Assembly (NCBI GenBank): GCA_964461295.1
Contig: CAYWTX010000167.1
Coordinates: 1-8,148, forward strand
Length of the DNA stretch: 8,148 bases
Source of the DNA: CAYWTX01 sp964461295
GTDB taxonomy: Bacteria; Planctomycetota; Phycisphaerae; SM23-33
Direction: 5' to 3'
Positions 1-6,315 of the stretch are shown piece after piece (position 1 is the stretch's first letter; each line of letters begins with the position of its first letter). The position numbers and the translations under genes were made by a program. Below the pieces are notes generated by a model that saw only the letters and a program-made list of their open reading frames with translations, was not told the origin of the DNA and searched no databases.

Positions 1-279
1 CTCCTGGGTATGGCATTGGGGAGCCGACTGCGGGACAGACTCCAGTTGGCGCATCCCCTCAATTTCTCTCCCCGGTCGCTGGCGATCGTGGTGGAGAAGG
101 CCGGTTATGAGATCCTGTCGCTGCGGACATCTTCCACGGAGACCCATTGTGTTGCCCGGGTGTCTGACAGTCCCGGGCGGAAGGCGGGTCACATGCGGGG
201 GATGGGTCTTCGCGAGTTGCACCTGCGTCAGGCGATCTACTACCTGAAGCTATGTGTGCGGTCGCTGGTTGGATTGTGA
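1..279 (+). CDS. Probable class I SAM-dependent methyltransferase, C-terminal fragment
   Basis: The reading frame is open from the first base of the window and stops with TGA at 277-279, so only about 92 C-terminal residues are present. The stretch AHPLNFSPRSLAIVVEKAGYE resembles the end of the Methyltransf_23/11 fold, where a His-x-x-x-Phe-Ser segment precedes a helix and a conserved Ala-Gly-(Phe/Tyr) turn. Methyltransferases of this type are common in polysaccharide clusters, where they methylate sugars or act as uncharacterised accessory enzymes. The SAM-binding glycine motif would lie upstream and cannot be seen, so the substrate is unknown. The stop is four bases before the ATG of the flippase gene, which suggests co-transcription and translational coupling. 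The internal ATG at 10 is unlikely to be the true start, because the frame continues upstream and the fold would be far from complete. Confidence 0.68.
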   Translation, partial: LLGMALGSRLRDRLQLAHPLNFSPRSLAIVVEKAGYEILSLRTSSTETHCVARVSDSPGRKAGHMRGMGLRELHLRQAIYYLKLCVRSLVGL

Positions 280-283
280 GTCG

Positions 284-1810
284 ATGGGTACGGCCAGGAA
301 CATAGCGACGCTCACGGCGCTGAACGTCCTCGGGGCGTTGGTGGGACTGGGCGCCTCGCTGGTGACGGCCTACTTCTTCGGCACCCGGCGGGCCCTGGAA
401 GTCTACTTCGCCGCCTCGACGCTGGAGATTCTCGTCCAGAAGCTCACGCAGACGGGCCAAGTGGCCGAGGTCTTCCTGCCGATCTACCACCGCATCCGCC
501 AGCGCGCCGGCCAGGAGGCCGCCCAGGAAGCCTTTGCCGTGCTGACGAACTGGGTCCTGCTGGCCGTGGCGGGCCTGGCGGCGGGGCTGTGGCTGGCGGC
601 GCCGTGGTTGATCCGGCTGCTCGTGCCGGGCTTCTCGGCCGAGGACCACGCCCTGGGCACGTTGATGTTCCGCTGCCTGCTTCCCGTCCTGGGCCTTCAG
701 GTGGCCTCGGAGTTGGTGCATACGCTGGCTAACGCCGAAAGCTGGTTCGGGCGCCCCGAGGCCGTCGCGGTGGGCGCCCGCTCGGCCATGCTGCTTTCGA
801 TGATCCTGCTGGCGGGGCCGCTGGGAACCTGGTCGATGGTGGCCTCGACCTGGGTGGGATTGACGCTTCAGGCTGCGGGTCTGCTGTGGATGCTGAAGCG
901 GATGGGCTATCGGCACCGGTTCCGGCTGAGAAGCGAGCACTTCCGTCCGGCGGAGGTGTTCGGCAAGTTGGCCAGCACGTGGGGGTACGTCGGGTGTACG
1001 CAGGTCTACCTGTTTGCGTTGAACGCGGGACTGTCCTTCCTGCCGCAGGGCACCTATGCCGTTTTCAAGTACGTCCAGCAGATCTACGACAAGACCAGCG
1101 GCATCCTGTTGCGCCCGGTGAGCATTGTCTTCTTCACCCACCTCAGCGAGGCGATGGCGCGGGGAGCGCAGAACGTTCGCCAATTGGCCCGCGCCGCCCT
1201 TGCCCGCTGTCTGGCCATCGTCGCGCTGGCGAGCGTGGCGGTCTGGGCGGGCGGCAAGCCGCTGCTGGCTGCCCTGTGGGGAGCCGACCGCTTTGGAGCG
1301 GCCGAACTGGACCTGGCCGCCAACCTGCTGGGTCTGTTCTACATTCTTCTCCTGGCCGTGAGCCTGAGCCTCATCGTCCGCAAGACGATGATGTCGCTGG
1401 GGTACGTCCATCGGCAATACTGGGTTTCGGCGACCGTGGTTCTGATGAGCGCCTTGGCGGGATGGTTGCTCATCGGGAGGTACGGCGTGGCCGGCGTCAT
1501 GTTGACCGTCGGTCTCGCCGAGATCGGCCTGGGCCTGGCGCCGCTGGGCGTCCTGCTGCTCGTTCGGCGCGAGGTGGCGTTCTTCTACCCGCTGGGCACC
1601 GTGGCGAAGTGGCTGCCGGCGTGCCTGGCGGGCCTGTCGGCCGCGTATGCGGCGCAGTGGCTGGCGGCGGGGCAGCAGTGGGGGGGCGGGCGGATCGGGT
1701 CGCTGCTGTGGGCGTGCGTGCTGGGCGGGCTTGGCACGGGCGTGGCATTCGCCGTCGCGTGGCTGGTTGGCGTTCCCGAAGTCCGTGAAGTGACCCGCCG
1801 CATCGCCTGA
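284..1810 (+). CDS. MurJ/MviN-family lipid-linked oligosaccharide flippase (Wzx-like role)
   Basis: A 508-residue inner-membrane protein of the MOP (MviN/MATE) superfamily, nearly the same length as E. coli MurJ (511). About 13 hydrophobic segments can be picked out, near residues 8-32, 88-110, 130-150, 163-204, 232-252, 307-323, 345-367, 379-427, 443-463 and 473-495. Compared by eye with E. coli MurJ from memory, residues 17-66 align without gaps (AYFFG for ARIFG, GQVAEVFLPIY for GAFSQAFVPIL). AAPWLIRLLVPGF (residues 105-117) matches the MurJ AAPWVIMVTAPGF segment, and the C-terminal TRR matches too. The arginines important in MurJ (R18, R24, R52, R270) correspond here to A18, A24, Q52 and Q266. 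With the surrounding glycosyltransferases, this argues for flipping a lipid-linked polysaccharide unit, not lipid II. The start at ATG 284 is chosen because it gives the family N-terminus and lies just after the upstream stop; a GTG at 254 would overlap that gene and add ten atypical residues. Confidence 0.87.
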   Translation: MGTARNIATLTALNVLGALVGLGASLVTAYFFGTRRALEVYFAASTLEILVQKLTQTGQVAEVFLPIYHRIRQRAGQEAAQEAFAVLTNWVLLAVAGLAAGLWLAAPWLIRLLVPGFSAEDHALGTLMFRCLLPVLGLQVASELVHTLANAESWFGRPEAVAVGARSAMLLSMILLAGPLGTWSMVASTWVGLTLQAAGLLWMLKRMGYRHRFRLRSEHFRPAEVFGKLASTWGYVGCTQVYLFALNAGLSFLPQGTYAVFKYVQQIYDKTSGILLRPVSIVFFTHLSEAMARGAQNVRQLARAALARCLAIVALASVAVWAGGKPLLAALWGADRFGAAELDLAANLLGLFYILLLAVSLSLIVRKTMMSLGYVHRQYWVSATVVLMSALAGWLLIGRYGVAGVMLTVGLAEIGLGLAPLGVLLLVRREVAFFYPLGTVAKWLPACLAGLSAAYAAQWLAAGQQWGGGRIGSLLWACVLGGLGTGVAFAVAWLVGVPEVREVTRRIA

Positions 1811-1831
1811 ATTCCCGTCCGCGGTTTCGGT

Positions 1832-1842
1832 AGGAAAGAGAG
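1832..1842 (+). promoter_or_regulatory. Ribosome binding site for the first GT4 gene
   Basis: The purine run AGGAAAGAGAG ends six bases before the GTG at 1849. It supports that GTG as the start, with no competing ATG in a better place. It lies in the 38-base gap after the flippase gene. No promoter is evident in the gap, so read-through transcription is likely. Confidence 0.6.
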
Positions 1843-1848
1843 TCCGTC

Positions 1849-2946
1849 GTGGAGCAAGCCGGCAAGTCGCCGATCCGGGTTGGGCACTTCCCGTACCGGC
1901 CGAGCTTCAACCCCTACCAAAGCCTGTTCGCCGGCGGCTTGGAGTCGGCCGGGCTGAACGTCGTGCGGATACCGCCGCGCAGGTTCGGGGCGCTCCAGTT
2001 CGCCCTGTCGCACGACATCGACATTCTTCACATGGACTGGCCGCACAGCTTCTACCGCGGCCGAAACCGGCTGTCCACCTGGGCCAAACGTCGGATGTAC
2101 TTCGCGGGGCTGCGGAAGCTGCGCGAGTTTCCGTGCGTCTGGACGCTGCACAACCTGGTTGCCCACGACGCGGCCGACCGCGCCGACGAGATGGCGATGG
2201 TCCAGCCGCTGATCGAATCGGTCTCGGCCGTGATGGTGATGTCGGAGACGGCCGGGCGGCTGCTGCGGGAGACGTACCGCGTGCCGGAGCGCGTACGGGT
2301 GGAAGTGGTGCCGATGGGGCACTACATCGACTGCTATCCGAACAAGATCGGCCGGGAGGCAGCGCGGAAACGATTGGGGATCGCCCCCGGCGCCCGCGTG
2401 GTGCTCTTCCTGGGGCGCATCGAGCGGTACAAGGGATGCGTGGAACTGCTCCATGCGTTCGCGAAGGTCGCCCGAAGCAACGACGTGCTGCTGATCGCCG
2501 GTCCCCCGGCCTCGGCCGACTTGGCCGCCGAAATCCAGCGCATGGCCGCGGAACTGTGCCCGCAAGGGGCCGAAATCCGCGTCGAGCCCGGCCTGGTCCC
2601 CGACGACGACCTCCAGGTCTACTTCCAGGCGTCGGATGTCACAGCCATGCCGTTCCGCAACATCCTGAACTCCAGCATGCTGATGACGGCGATGAGCTTC
2701 GGACGGGCTGCCATCGCTCCCAACATCGGATCACTGCCGGAGGTGGCCTGCCCGGAGGGTTTCTTCGGCTACGACGCGGAAGATCCCGAGGCCCTGGCCA
2801 GGACGCTTCGCGACGCGCTATCGCGCGACGACCTGCTGGAGCGAGGCAAGCGGTGCAGGGAGTTCGTGCGGGAGCGGTACGACTGGGGCGGCATCGGGCG
2901 CAAACTGCGCCGCCTGTACGAGGAGATTCTGGGTGGAAACAGATAG
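1849..2946 (+). CDS. GT-B glycosyltransferase, GT4-like, atypical active-site motif
   Basis: A 365-residue predicted cytosolic or membrane-associated glycosyltransferase. The N-terminal acceptor half (about 1-175) contains HMDWP (61-65) and WTLHNLVAHD (98-107), a pattern seen in a subgroup of GT4-like enzymes from exopolysaccharide clusters. The C-terminal donor half has VVLFLGRIERYKG (184-196), with the usual Arg and Lys that contact donor phosphates, then LLIAGPP (214-220) and ASDVTAMPF (261-269). Where typical GT4 enzymes have EX7E, this protein reads RNILNSSMLMTAMSFGR, so Thr280 replaces the second Glu and no Glu sits at the first position. GSLPEV follows as in relatives. A sugar nucleotide donor such as a GDP-, UDP- or dTDP-sugar is likely, but donor and acceptor cannot be assigned. 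The GTG start is supported by a purine-rich ribosome site. The next gene starts 20 bases after the stop. Confidence 0.85.
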   Translation: MEQAGKSPIRVGHFPYRPSFNPYQSLFAGGLESAGLNVVRIPPRRFGALQFALSHDIDILHMDWPHSFYRGRNRLSTWAKRRMYFAGLRKLREFPCVWTLHNLVAHDAADRADEMAMVQPLIESVSAVMVMSETAGRLLRETYRVPERVRVEVVPMGHYIDCYPNKIGREAARKRLGIAPGARVVLFLGRIERYKGCVELLHAFAKVARSNDVLLIAGPPASADLAAEIQRMAAELCPQGAEIRVEPGLVPDDDLQVYFQASDVTAMPFRNILNSSMLMTAMSFGRAAIAPNIGSLPEVACPEGFFGYDAEDPEALARTLRDALSRDDLLERGKRCREFVRERYDWGGIGRKLRRLYEEILGGNR

Positions 2947-2966
2947 CCTTCCCGGGAAAGCATAGC

Positions 2967-4148
2967 ATGGCGAACAAGGGCCATGGGTGCGCCGTGGTTT
3001 TCGCCACGAGCGTGTTTGGGAAGGTGCAGACCGGCCCGGCGATTTACGCTCAGTACCTTTGGCAGGCGTTTCGCGACGATCCGGAGATCGAGTTCCATCT
3101 CGTCGCGCCCGCGGTCGAGGACAGCCATCCCCGCCTGCACGCCGCCGGAACGGGGCCTGGCGGCTCGGTCGGCCTGTACCGGGCCATCTGCCGCAAAGCT
3201 CTTGAAGTTGCCGGCCCGTGCGGGCCGCGCGCGATCATCCACTGCAACGCGGCGCACTCGGCGGGCGGGATCGTCGGCTACGCCGGGCCGTGGATCGTGC
3301 AGGTGAACGACTACGAGGCGGCCACCTGCTGGAGGCAGGTTCTGGGCACGCTCCGCAGGTCGGGCCCGCGGCGGGTGGCCAGCCTGGCCTGGCGGCGATG
3401 GCAGGAGCAGCGGGTGCTGGCCGCGGCCAGCCGCGCCGTGTGCAACTCCGAGTTCACCCGGCAGGCAGTTCTGCGAGCCTACCGCAGCGACCCGCGGCGG
3501 ACGGTGGCGATCCACAAGGCGGTGGACCTTGCGGCGTTCGTTCGCCCCCGCGAGTTGCCGCCGGACCCGCTGCCGCAGCGCCCGCCAGGCGGGCGCCTGC
3601 TGCTCGTGGGCACCAACTGGGCCGTCAAAGGGCTGGACGTGCTGCTGAAGGCGTTGGCCTTGCTGGCGAGTCGGCGGCCGGGCGTGAGCCTGACTGTGGC
3701 GGGCCCGGCGGACTTGCCCGCCAATGCGGCTCTGGTGCGTGAATGCGGGGCCGGCCCGTTGGCCGAAGGAGTGCATTTCGTCGGGCGGGCCGGGCGTGCC
3801 GAACTGGGCCCGCTGCTGTGGCACAGCGATGTGTTTGTTCTCCCCAGCAGGCAGGAAGGCTTGGGCGTGGCCATTCTCGAGGCGATGGCTGCCGGAGTGC
3901 CGGTCGTCGCCAGCTCGGTCGGGGGCATCCCGGAGATCATCCGCTGCGACGACGAAGGGCTGCTGGTGCCGCCGGGAGACGCGGAGGCCCTGGCGGGCGC
4001 GATCGAGAAGCTGCTTGCGGACGAAGGGCTGCGGCGGCGGCTGGCGGCGGCGGGGACGGCGAGGGCGGGCAGTTTCAGCGTGGCCGCGATGGTCGGCAAG
4101 GTGAAATCGCTCTACCTGGAGCTGGCGGGGGGGGTGAACGGAGAGTGA
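2967..4148 (+). CDS. Glycosyltransferase family 4, typical
   Basis: A 393-residue GT-B fold enzyme predicted to transfer a sugar from a nucleotide donor to a growing lipid-linked glycan at the cytoplasmic face. The N-terminus has the acceptor-side glycine-containing signature FGKVQTGPAIYAQYLW (17-32). VCNSEFTRQ (158-166) and HKAVDLAAF (183-191) lead into the donor domain. LLLVGTNWAVKGLDVLLKAL (211-230) carries the conserved Lys221. The canonical EX7E motif is intact, with Glu297 and Glu305 in QEGLGVAILEAMAAGVPVVAS, followed by GGIPEII and GLLVPPGD. These place it firmly in GT4, but sugar specificity is not readable. The frame is open far upstream, where it only overlaps the preceding gene in another frame; ATG 2967 is chosen because it starts just before the first family-like strand and follows the upstream stop by 20 bases, with GGGAAAG nearby. 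The stop overlaps the ribosome site of the dehydratase gene. Confidence 0.93.
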   Translation: MANKGHGCAVVFATSVFGKVQTGPAIYAQYLWQAFRDDPEIEFHLVAPAVEDSHPRLHAAGTGPGGSVGLYRAICRKALEVAGPCGPRAIIHCNAAHSAGGIVGYAGPWIVQVNDYEAATCWRQVLGTLRRSGPRRVASLAWRRWQEQRVLAAASRAVCNSEFTRQAVLRAYRSDPRRTVAIHKAVDLAAFVRPRELPPDPLPQRPPGGRLLLVGTNWAVKGLDVLLKALALLASRRPGVSLTVAGPADLPANAALVRECGAGPLAEGVHFVGRAGRAELGPLLWHSDVFVLPSRQEGLGVAILEAMAAGVPVVASSVGGIPEIIRCDDEGLLVPPGDAEALAGAIEKLLADEGLRRRLAAAGTARAGSFSVAAMVGKVKSLYLELAGGVNGE

Positions 4149-4150
4149 GG
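4140..4150 (+). promoter_or_regulatory. Ribosome binding site for the dTDP-glucose dehydratase gene, overlapping the upstream stop
   Basis: GGAGAGTGAGG lies just before ATG 4153 and contains the TGA stop of the preceding glycosyltransferase (4146-4148). The arrangement points to translational coupling of the two genes. Confidence 0.6.
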
Positions 4151-4152
4151 AT

Positions 4153-5250
4153 ATGCCCAGGGTGCTCGTGACCGGCGGAGCGGGGTTCATCGGCTCGGCC
4201 TTGGTGCGCTACCTGGTGAACGACCAGCACTGCGAGGTCTGCAACGTCGACAAGCTGACGTATGCGGGGAACCTGTCCTCGCTGCGGGACGTCGAGAGCG
4301 CCCCGGGGTATCGTTTCGCCCACGCCGACGTGTGCGACCGGGCGACGATGGCCCGGCTTCTCGCCGACTTCCAGCCCGGCGCGGTGATGCACCTTGCGGC
4401 CGAGAGCCACGTCGATCGCAGCATCGACGGCCCGGCGGCGTTCATCGAGACCAACGTCATCGGCACGTACACGCTGCTGGAGGCGGCGAGGGAGTACTGG
4501 CTGTCGCTGCCGCCCGGCAGGAAGGAAGCATTCCGCTTCCACCATATTTCGACCGACGAGGTGTACGGCAGCCTGGGGCCGGCCGGGTACTTCGTCGAGG
4601 ACACGCCGTACGACCCGCGCAGCCCGTACTCGGCCTCGAAGGCGGCCAGCGACCACCTGGTGATGGCGTGGCACCACACGTACGGCTTGCCGGTGGTCGT
4701 GACGAACTGCTCGAACAACTACGGCCCGTACCACTTCCCGGAGAAGCTGATTCCGCTGGTCATCCTGAACTGCCTGGACCGCAAGCCGCTGCCCGTCTAT
4801 GGACGGGGCGACAACGTCCGCGACTGGCTGTACGTGGAGGACCACGCGGCGGCGTTGTGGCTGGTTGTGCGGCGCGGCCGGTGCGGGCAGACGTACAACA
4901 TCGGCGGGCGAAGCGAACGGAGCAACTTGCAGGTGGTCGAGGCGATCTGCGACAACATGGACGAGCTGCGGCCGCACCCCGACGGCAGCTGCCGCAAGCT
5001 GATCACGTTCGTGGAGGACCGCCCGGGGCATGACAAGCGGTACGCGATCGACTCGACGAAGGTAGAGACGGAGTTGAGCTGGCGGGCGCGGAACACGTTT
5101 GAGGCGGGGCTGCGGAAGACGGTGCAATGGTATCTGGACAATTCCTGGTGGTGGCGTCCGATTCGCGAGGGGAAGTACGCGGGCCAGCGGTTGGGCACGT
5201 CGCGTTCGGCGGCGGCGCCGGCGGGTCCCCAAGGCGCGGGCGGCGCGTGA
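4153..5250 (+). CDS. rmlB: dTDP-glucose 4,6-dehydratase
   Basis: It converts dTDP-glucose to dTDP-4-keto-6-deoxyglucose, using bound NAD+, in the cytosol. This is the branch point for rhamnose and for many amino-deoxysugars. The 365-residue protein is an extended SDR enzyme. TGGAGFIGS (7-15) is the NAD+ loop, DKLTYAGNLSSL (33-44) is a signature of RmlB proteins, and HLAAESHVDRSIDGP (80-94) follows. The catalytic Thr-Asp-Glu is at 134-136 in HISTDEVYGS, and the YxxxK pair is Tyr159/Lys163 in SPYSASKAA. NCSNNYGPYHFPEKLIP, RDWLYVEDH and DRPGHDKRYAID are further RmlB hallmarks. The start at 4153 gives the normal N-terminus directly before the glycine loop. After about residue 348 there is a 17-residue Ala/Gly/Pro/Ser-rich tail that looks non-conserved. 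It is followed after 40 bases by rmlA, the usual partner. No rmlC or rmlD is in the window. Confidence 0.97.
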   Translation: MPRVLVTGGAGFIGSALVRYLVNDQHCEVCNVDKLTYAGNLSSLRDVESAPGYRFAHADVCDRATMARLLADFQPGAVMHLAAESHVDRSIDGPAAFIETNVIGTYTLLEAAREYWLSLPPGRKEAFRFHHISTDEVYGSLGPAGYFVEDTPYDPRSPYSASKAASDHLVMAWHHTYGLPVVVTNCSNNYGPYHFPEKLIPLVILNCLDRKPLPVYGRGDNVRDWLYVEDHAAALWLVVRRGRCGQTYNIGGRSERSNLQVVEAICDNMDELRPHPDGSCRKLITFVEDRPGHDKRYAIDSTKVETELSWRARNTFEAGLRKTVQWYLDNSWWWRPIREGKYAGQRLGTSRSAAAPAGPQGAGGA

Positions 5251-5277
5251 CGATGGCAGTTGGCGGAGCAGCGGCTC

Positions 5278-5282
5278 AGGAG
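5278..5282 (+). promoter_or_regulatory. Ribosome binding site deciding the rmlA start
   Basis: AGGAG sits eight bases before ATG 5291. The rmlA frame is open for another 192 bases upstream into the end of rmlB, so this site and the family N-terminus together fix the start at 5291. Confidence 0.65.
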
Positions 5283-5290
5283 CAGGCGCG

Positions 5291-6172
5291 ATGAAAGGCA
5301 TTCTTCTTGCCGGCGGCAGCGGGACGAGGCTGTGGCCGCTCACGCTGGCGGTCAGCAAGCAGCTTCTGCCCGTGTACGACAAGCCGATGGTGTACTACCC
5401 GCTGAGCGTGCTGATGCTGGGCGGGATTCGCGACATCCTGCTGATCTCCACGCCCGTCGACCTGCCGATGTACCAGCGCCTGCTGGGCGACGGCTCGCAG
5501 TGGGGGCTCTGCCTGTCGTATGCCGAGCAGCCCAGGCCCGACGGCCTGGCGCGGGCGTTCGCCATCGGCGAGCGGCACCTGGCCGGGGGGCCCGGCTGCC
5601 TCGTCCTGGGCGACAACATCTTCTACGGGGCCGGCCTGCAACAACTCCTTCAGCAGGCGTACATCAGCGCCTCGGCCGGGGGAGCGGTGGTGTTCGGGTA
5701 CCGGGTGTCGGACCCGCATCGCTACGGCGTGGTGCAGTTCGACGAATCCCACAAGGTGGTCAGCATCGAGGAGAAGCCCGCGCAGCCGAAGTCGCGATGG
5801 GCGGTCACCGGGTTGTACTTCTACGACGCCCAGGTCTGCGAACTGGCGCGGCAGGTGAAGCCTTCCAGTCGCGGGGAGTACGAGATCACGAGCCTGAACA
5901 ACCTGTACCTGGCGCAAGGCAGGCTGACGTGCAAGGTGCTGGGGCGCGGCACGGCCTGGCTGGACACAGGCACGCCGGACAGCCTGCTGGAGGCGGCGGC
6001 GTACATCCAGACGATCGAGAAGCGGCAGGGGTTGAAGATTTCGTGCCTGGAGGAGATCGCCGTGCACATGGGTTTCGTGCCGGCGGAGGCGATGCTGAAG
6101 CGGATCGCCGAGATGAAGGGCGAGTACTACGCCTACGTTCGCCAGCGCCTGGAGGAGGGGCCCGGCTTCTGA
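5291..6172 (+). CDS. rmlA: Glucose-1-phosphate thymidylyltransferase
   Basis: It joins dTTP and glucose-1-phosphate to form dTDP-glucose and pyrophosphate, the substrate of the RmlB encoded just upstream. The protein is 293 residues, the usual length of the short RmlA/RffH type. The nucleotide-binding signature GGSGTRLWPLT is at 8-18, with Lys23 in SKQLLPVYDKP. GDNIFYG (107-113) contains the metal-binding Asp, SIEEKPAQPKS (158-168) is the sugar-binding EEKP region, VTGLYFYD follows at 172-179, and WLDTGTPDSL (223-232) holds the second catalytic Asp. The C-terminal segment SCLEEIAVHMGFV is also typical. Nothing essential appears missing. RmlA enzymes are commonly feedback-inhibited by end-product dTDP-sugars; this is family knowledge and not visible here. 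It could equally be called rfbA or rffH; the function is the same. Confidence 0.97.
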   Translation: MKGILLAGGSGTRLWPLTLAVSKQLLPVYDKPMVYYPLSVLMLGGIRDILLISTPVDLPMYQRLLGDGSQWGLCLSYAEQPRPDGLARAFAIGERHLAGGPGCLVLGDNIFYGAGLQQLLQQAYISASAGGAVVFGYRVSDPHRYGVVQFDESHKVVSIEEKPAQPKSRWAVTGLYFYDAQVCELARQVKPSSRGEYEITSLNNLYLAQGRLTCKVLGRGTAWLDTGTPDSLLEAAAYIQTIEKRQGLKISCLEEIAVHMGFVPAEAMLKRIAEMKGEYYAYVRQRLEEGPGF

Positions 6173-6241
6173 CGCGGGCCGAAGCCCCCGGCGTCCAGGC
6201 AGTTGGGCATAGAGACCCGAAGCACACAGTTGCGGAGGGGC

Positions 6242-6277
6242 GAGAGAGAACACGCCGGCGCGAAGAGTGTCGCTCTC
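6242..6277 (+). repeat. Imperfect inverted repeat upstream of the GT2 gene
   Basis: The left arm GAGAGAGAACAC (6242-6253) pairs with the right arm GTGTCGCTCTC (6267-6277). This gives 5 + 4 firm base pairs plus a possible middle G-C pair, with one mismatch and one bulged A, around a 13-base GC-rich loop. No T-tract follows, so it is not a standard intrinsic terminator. It ends 38 bases before the GT2 start codon. It could be a leader hairpin, a protein-binding site, or chance. Confidence 0.35.
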
Positions 6278-6306
6278 ACCTGGACCAGGCCGGCAATCGA
6301 GGGATC

Positions 6307-6310
6307 GAGG
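6307..6310 (+). promoter_or_regulatory. Ribosome binding site deciding the GT2 start
   Basis: GAGG lies five bases before ATG 6316. The frame is open well upstream, so this site and the MDYSIVIPVY N-terminus fix the start. Confidence 0.5.
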
Positions 6311-6315
6311 CGAAG

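Larger units (their letters stand above)
6173..6315 (+). other. 143-base spacer between rmlA and the GT2 gene
   Basis: This is the longest gap inside the gene run. The downstream GT2 frame is open through it, but the translation lacks any resemblance to GT2 N-termini, so it is treated as non-coding. No clear -35/-10 pair was found. It holds an imperfect inverted repeat at 6242-6277 and the 3' arm of a GC-rich repeat that starts within rmlA. It may contain a promoter or leader for the last two genes, but this is unproven. Confidence 0.5.

Noticed and set aside
59..1417. Long open frame of 452 codons on the - strand opposite the flippase gene
   Set aside because: The translation is rich in Arg, Gln, His and Pro with no fold-like pattern. 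It is a by-product of GC-rich codons in the clear membrane protein on the other strand.
2133..2966. Upstream extension of the second GT4 frame into the first GT4 gene, suggesting a fusion of 671 residues
   Set aside because: The extra 278 residues are the first GT4 gene read in another frame and are Arg/Gly/Pro-rich. Family homology begins only after ATG 2967.
2769..4190. Open frame of 473 codons on the - strand across the GT4 genes
   Set aside because: It spans the junction of two well-supported + strand genes and has low-complexity, Arg/Gln/His-rich composition; no motif recognised.
4075..5382. Open frame of 435 codons on the - strand opposite rmlB
   Set aside because: Overlaps a textbook RmlB in full; its sequence shows repetitive Arg/Val/His composition typical of an antisense shadow.
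4153..6172. A dTDP-rhamnose operon (rmlBADC)
   Set aside because: Only rmlB and rmlA are present; the following genes are a GT2 and a GNAT, and no RmlC or RmlD motifs appear in the window. These genes could still serve rhamnose synthesis if rmlC and rmlD lie elsewhere.
5260..6315. Upstream extension of the GT2 frame through rmlA, giving 659 residues
   Set aside because: The extension is rmlA in another frame followed by spacer DNA. The GT2 fold starts cleanly at MDYSIVIPVY with a ribosome site in front.
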